Shown in pieces: positions 6,064 through 7,313 of a stretch of 7,313 nucleotides of DNA. Position numbers and translations under genes: made by a program. Source of the DNA: Candidatus Heimdallarchaeota archaeon (GTDB lineage: Archaea; Asgardarchaeota; Heimdallarchaeia; Heimdallarchaeales; Heimdallarchaeaceae). The notes below the pieces were generated by a model, which was not told where the DNA came from, did not search any database, and worked only from the letters and a program-made list of their open reading frames with translations. The stretch covers positions 1 through 7,313 of the forward strand of contig JAUVXQ010000058.1 in assembly GCA_030603505.1 (NCBI GenBank), written 5' to 3'. Position 1 is the stretch's first letter. Each line of letters starts with the position of its first letter.

Positions 6064-7313
6064 TTATAATCCTGAGAATATGTTCTCATACATGTGTTCA
6101 GCAATAATGTAGGCTACTAGAGGTGCAACCGCATTTCCAATTTGAAGAGAAACTTGAGAAAATGATCCATGAAAAATAAAAGAATCTGGAAAACTCATTA
6201 ATCTAGCTCCTTCTCTGAGAGATAACCCTCTGGAGGCTTTGGGGTGTACTAATTCTGAGATATTTGTAAATGCTGTCATCAGAGTTCTAGATTGAGTATT
6301 ATAATCAAGTCGAGAGTATTTCCCTCTTAAGCCTGCTTTTGTTGTCAAATCATAATCATCATTAAATTCTAATATTTCGACCAATTTTTCATTTTTTAAA
6401 CGCTCTAATGTATTCCACTGAATCCCTAGTCTGTACGTTGGAATACCTCCTGTTGAATGATCGAAAATTTCCTTTTCCATTTTTCTTATTCTATCCAATA
6501 TTATTAGATCATTTTTCTTTAATATATCATTGTTTCCGATACACTCATCTCCTTCATTCATCTTCTTTCTATATTCCTCACTAAGTTTGCAATAAAGAGA
6601 GTGTTGTAAGAATCCACCCATTACTAGTTTCTCTAATGTCTTTTTAGAGACTGTGTTTTTTAAGGCAGAAAAAGGAACATACCCTTCAGTATGTTTTCCT
6701 ATTTTTGTTTTTACATTTTTCCTAGTTCTCAGAATTGAAATTTCTTTCAGAGCATTTTTCTCTTCTGTTGTAAGCTCATCACTGAATAAATCCCAAACAC
6801 CTATATGTTTAATCCCTCTTCTATCGCTTCTGTAAGTTAATCCTTGGGGAATCCTTTCAATTATGGTCTTTGTTTCTCCTTCAGCATATCGCGCAATATT
6901 ATTATGTGTCTTAGTTGAATTTAATACGAAGTTATCATAGAGTGTTTTCTTCTCAGAAACCTCGATATCTACTGACTCATTTAATTTAAGATTTGAACCA
7001 TTTTTGAATTGCTGTGGTTCGGGTAATCCAACAAATGCATCTTTTATTGATGTTTTACTAATAGGTTCAATGAATTTTACAGATTTATTGATATTATTAT
7101 TTTTGCTGTCCATAAAGAATGAATCTAATGATTTGCTTTTGATATTGTAGTGATCTCTTGGAATTGGTAAAGATGGAGTAATATTCAAATCCTTTCTTGT
7201 CATAATACAAAATACTCTTTCTCTTAACTGTGGAACACCATAATAATATGCATTTAGAGTTTTATGTTGAAAATTATAGTTGCTTTCTTGCGCAATAGAT
7301 TTTAGTAAATCCA
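6064..7313 (-). CDS. DNA (cytosine-5) methyltransferase, C-terminal part (N-terminus outside window)
   Basis: Transfers a methyl group from S-adenosylmethionine to carbon 5 of cytosine in a specific DNA site. About 415 residues are visible and the frame stays open to the right edge, so the ATG at 7203 is internal. The sequence just upstream of it (about 7254-7204) reads NAYYYGVPQLRERVFCI, the conserved block before the target recognition domain. A long variable stretch of about 270 residues follows as target recognition domain. Then come YSRLDYNTQSRTLMTAF with a nearby VHP, motif IX RGLSLREGARLMSFPD (6231-6184), and motif X SLQIGNAVAPLVAYIIAEHM (about 6150-6091), which closes the fold. The catalytic PCQ and ENV motifs and the cofactor loop must lie beyond the window. 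Gene order is convergent with the putative endonuclease at 4969-5907, giving a restriction-modification pair in which it would protect the host site. The recognition sequence cannot be deduced. Confidence 0.93.
   Translation of the reverse strand, partial: DLLKSIAQESNYNFQHKTLNAYYYGVPQLRERVFCIMTRKDLNITPSLPIPRDHYNIKSKSLDSFFMDSKNNNINKSVKFIEPISKTSIKDAFVGLPEPQQFKNGSNLKLNESVDIEVSEKKTLYDNFVLNSTKTHNNIARYAEGETKTIIERIPQGLTYRSDRRGIKHIGVWDLFSDELTTEEKNALKEISILRTRKNVKTKIGKHTEGYVPFSALKNTVSKKTLEKLVMGGFLQHSLYCKLSEEYRKKMNEGDECIGNNDILKKNDLIILDRIRKMEKEIFDHSTGGIPTYRLGIQWNTLERLKNEKLVEILEFNDDYDLTTKAGLRGKYSRLDYNTQSRTLMTAFTNISELVHPKASRGLSLREGARLMSFPDSFIFHGSFSQVSLQIGNAVAPLVAYIIAEHMYENIFSGL

Noticed and set aside
6064..7203. 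Methyltransferase as a complete 379-residue gene starting at ATG 7203
   Set aside because: The frame is open upstream to the window edge and encodes the conserved GVPQLRERVF block, so the ATG is internal and the gene is partial.
1..7313. Eukaryotic origin because of the actin similarity
   Set aside because: Intron-free compact genes, a restriction-modification pair, TATA-to-ATG spacing of leaderless archaeal type and T-run terminators fit an archaeal genome better.

Overview
The window is AT-rich and compact, and most likely comes from an archaeon of the Asgard lineage. The strongest pointer is a protein that matches eukaryotic actin almost block by block (residues about 70-489 of the gene at 933-2402). 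Support also comes from TATA-like boxes about 24-27 bases before start codons that lack ribosome binding sites, and from T-run terminators. The lineage is inferred from these traits; no marker gene such as 16S rRNA is present.

Layout. (1) Positions 1-746, minus strand: the N-terminal part of phosphoglycerate kinase, running off the left edge. (2) Positions 933-2402, minus strand: an actin-family protein with a zinc-ribbon-like N-terminal extension and several replaced nucleotide-pocket residues. (3) Positions 2403-2622: a divergent control region with five copies of a GGTATATCAT-type motif, two and a half of them in an 18-bp tandem repeat. (4) Positions 2623-4638, plus strand: a membrane protein of about 13 helices ending in an intact endonuclease/exonuclease/phosphatase (EEP) domain, an architecture like the eukaryotic GPI-lipid remodelling protein Cwh43/PGAP2IP. 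(5) Positions 4639-4968: an intergenic stretch with a terminator and a promoter. (6) Positions 4969-5907, plus strand: a probable type II restriction endonuclease. It is convergent with (7) 6064-7313, minus strand: a DNA cytosine-5 methyltransferase whose N-terminal part lies beyond the right edge.

How the parts fit. The last two genes look like a restriction-modification pair arranged tail to tail, a defence module beside core genes. The actin-like gene and the membrane EEP gene share one divergent promoter region with repeated motifs, so they may be co-controlled. A functional link between a cytoskeletal protein and a lipid-remodelling enzyme is possible but not shown. The most unusual items are the actin homologue, which combines a zinc-ribbon fusion with loss of the usual catalytic residues, and the Cwh43-like fusion in a prokaryote.
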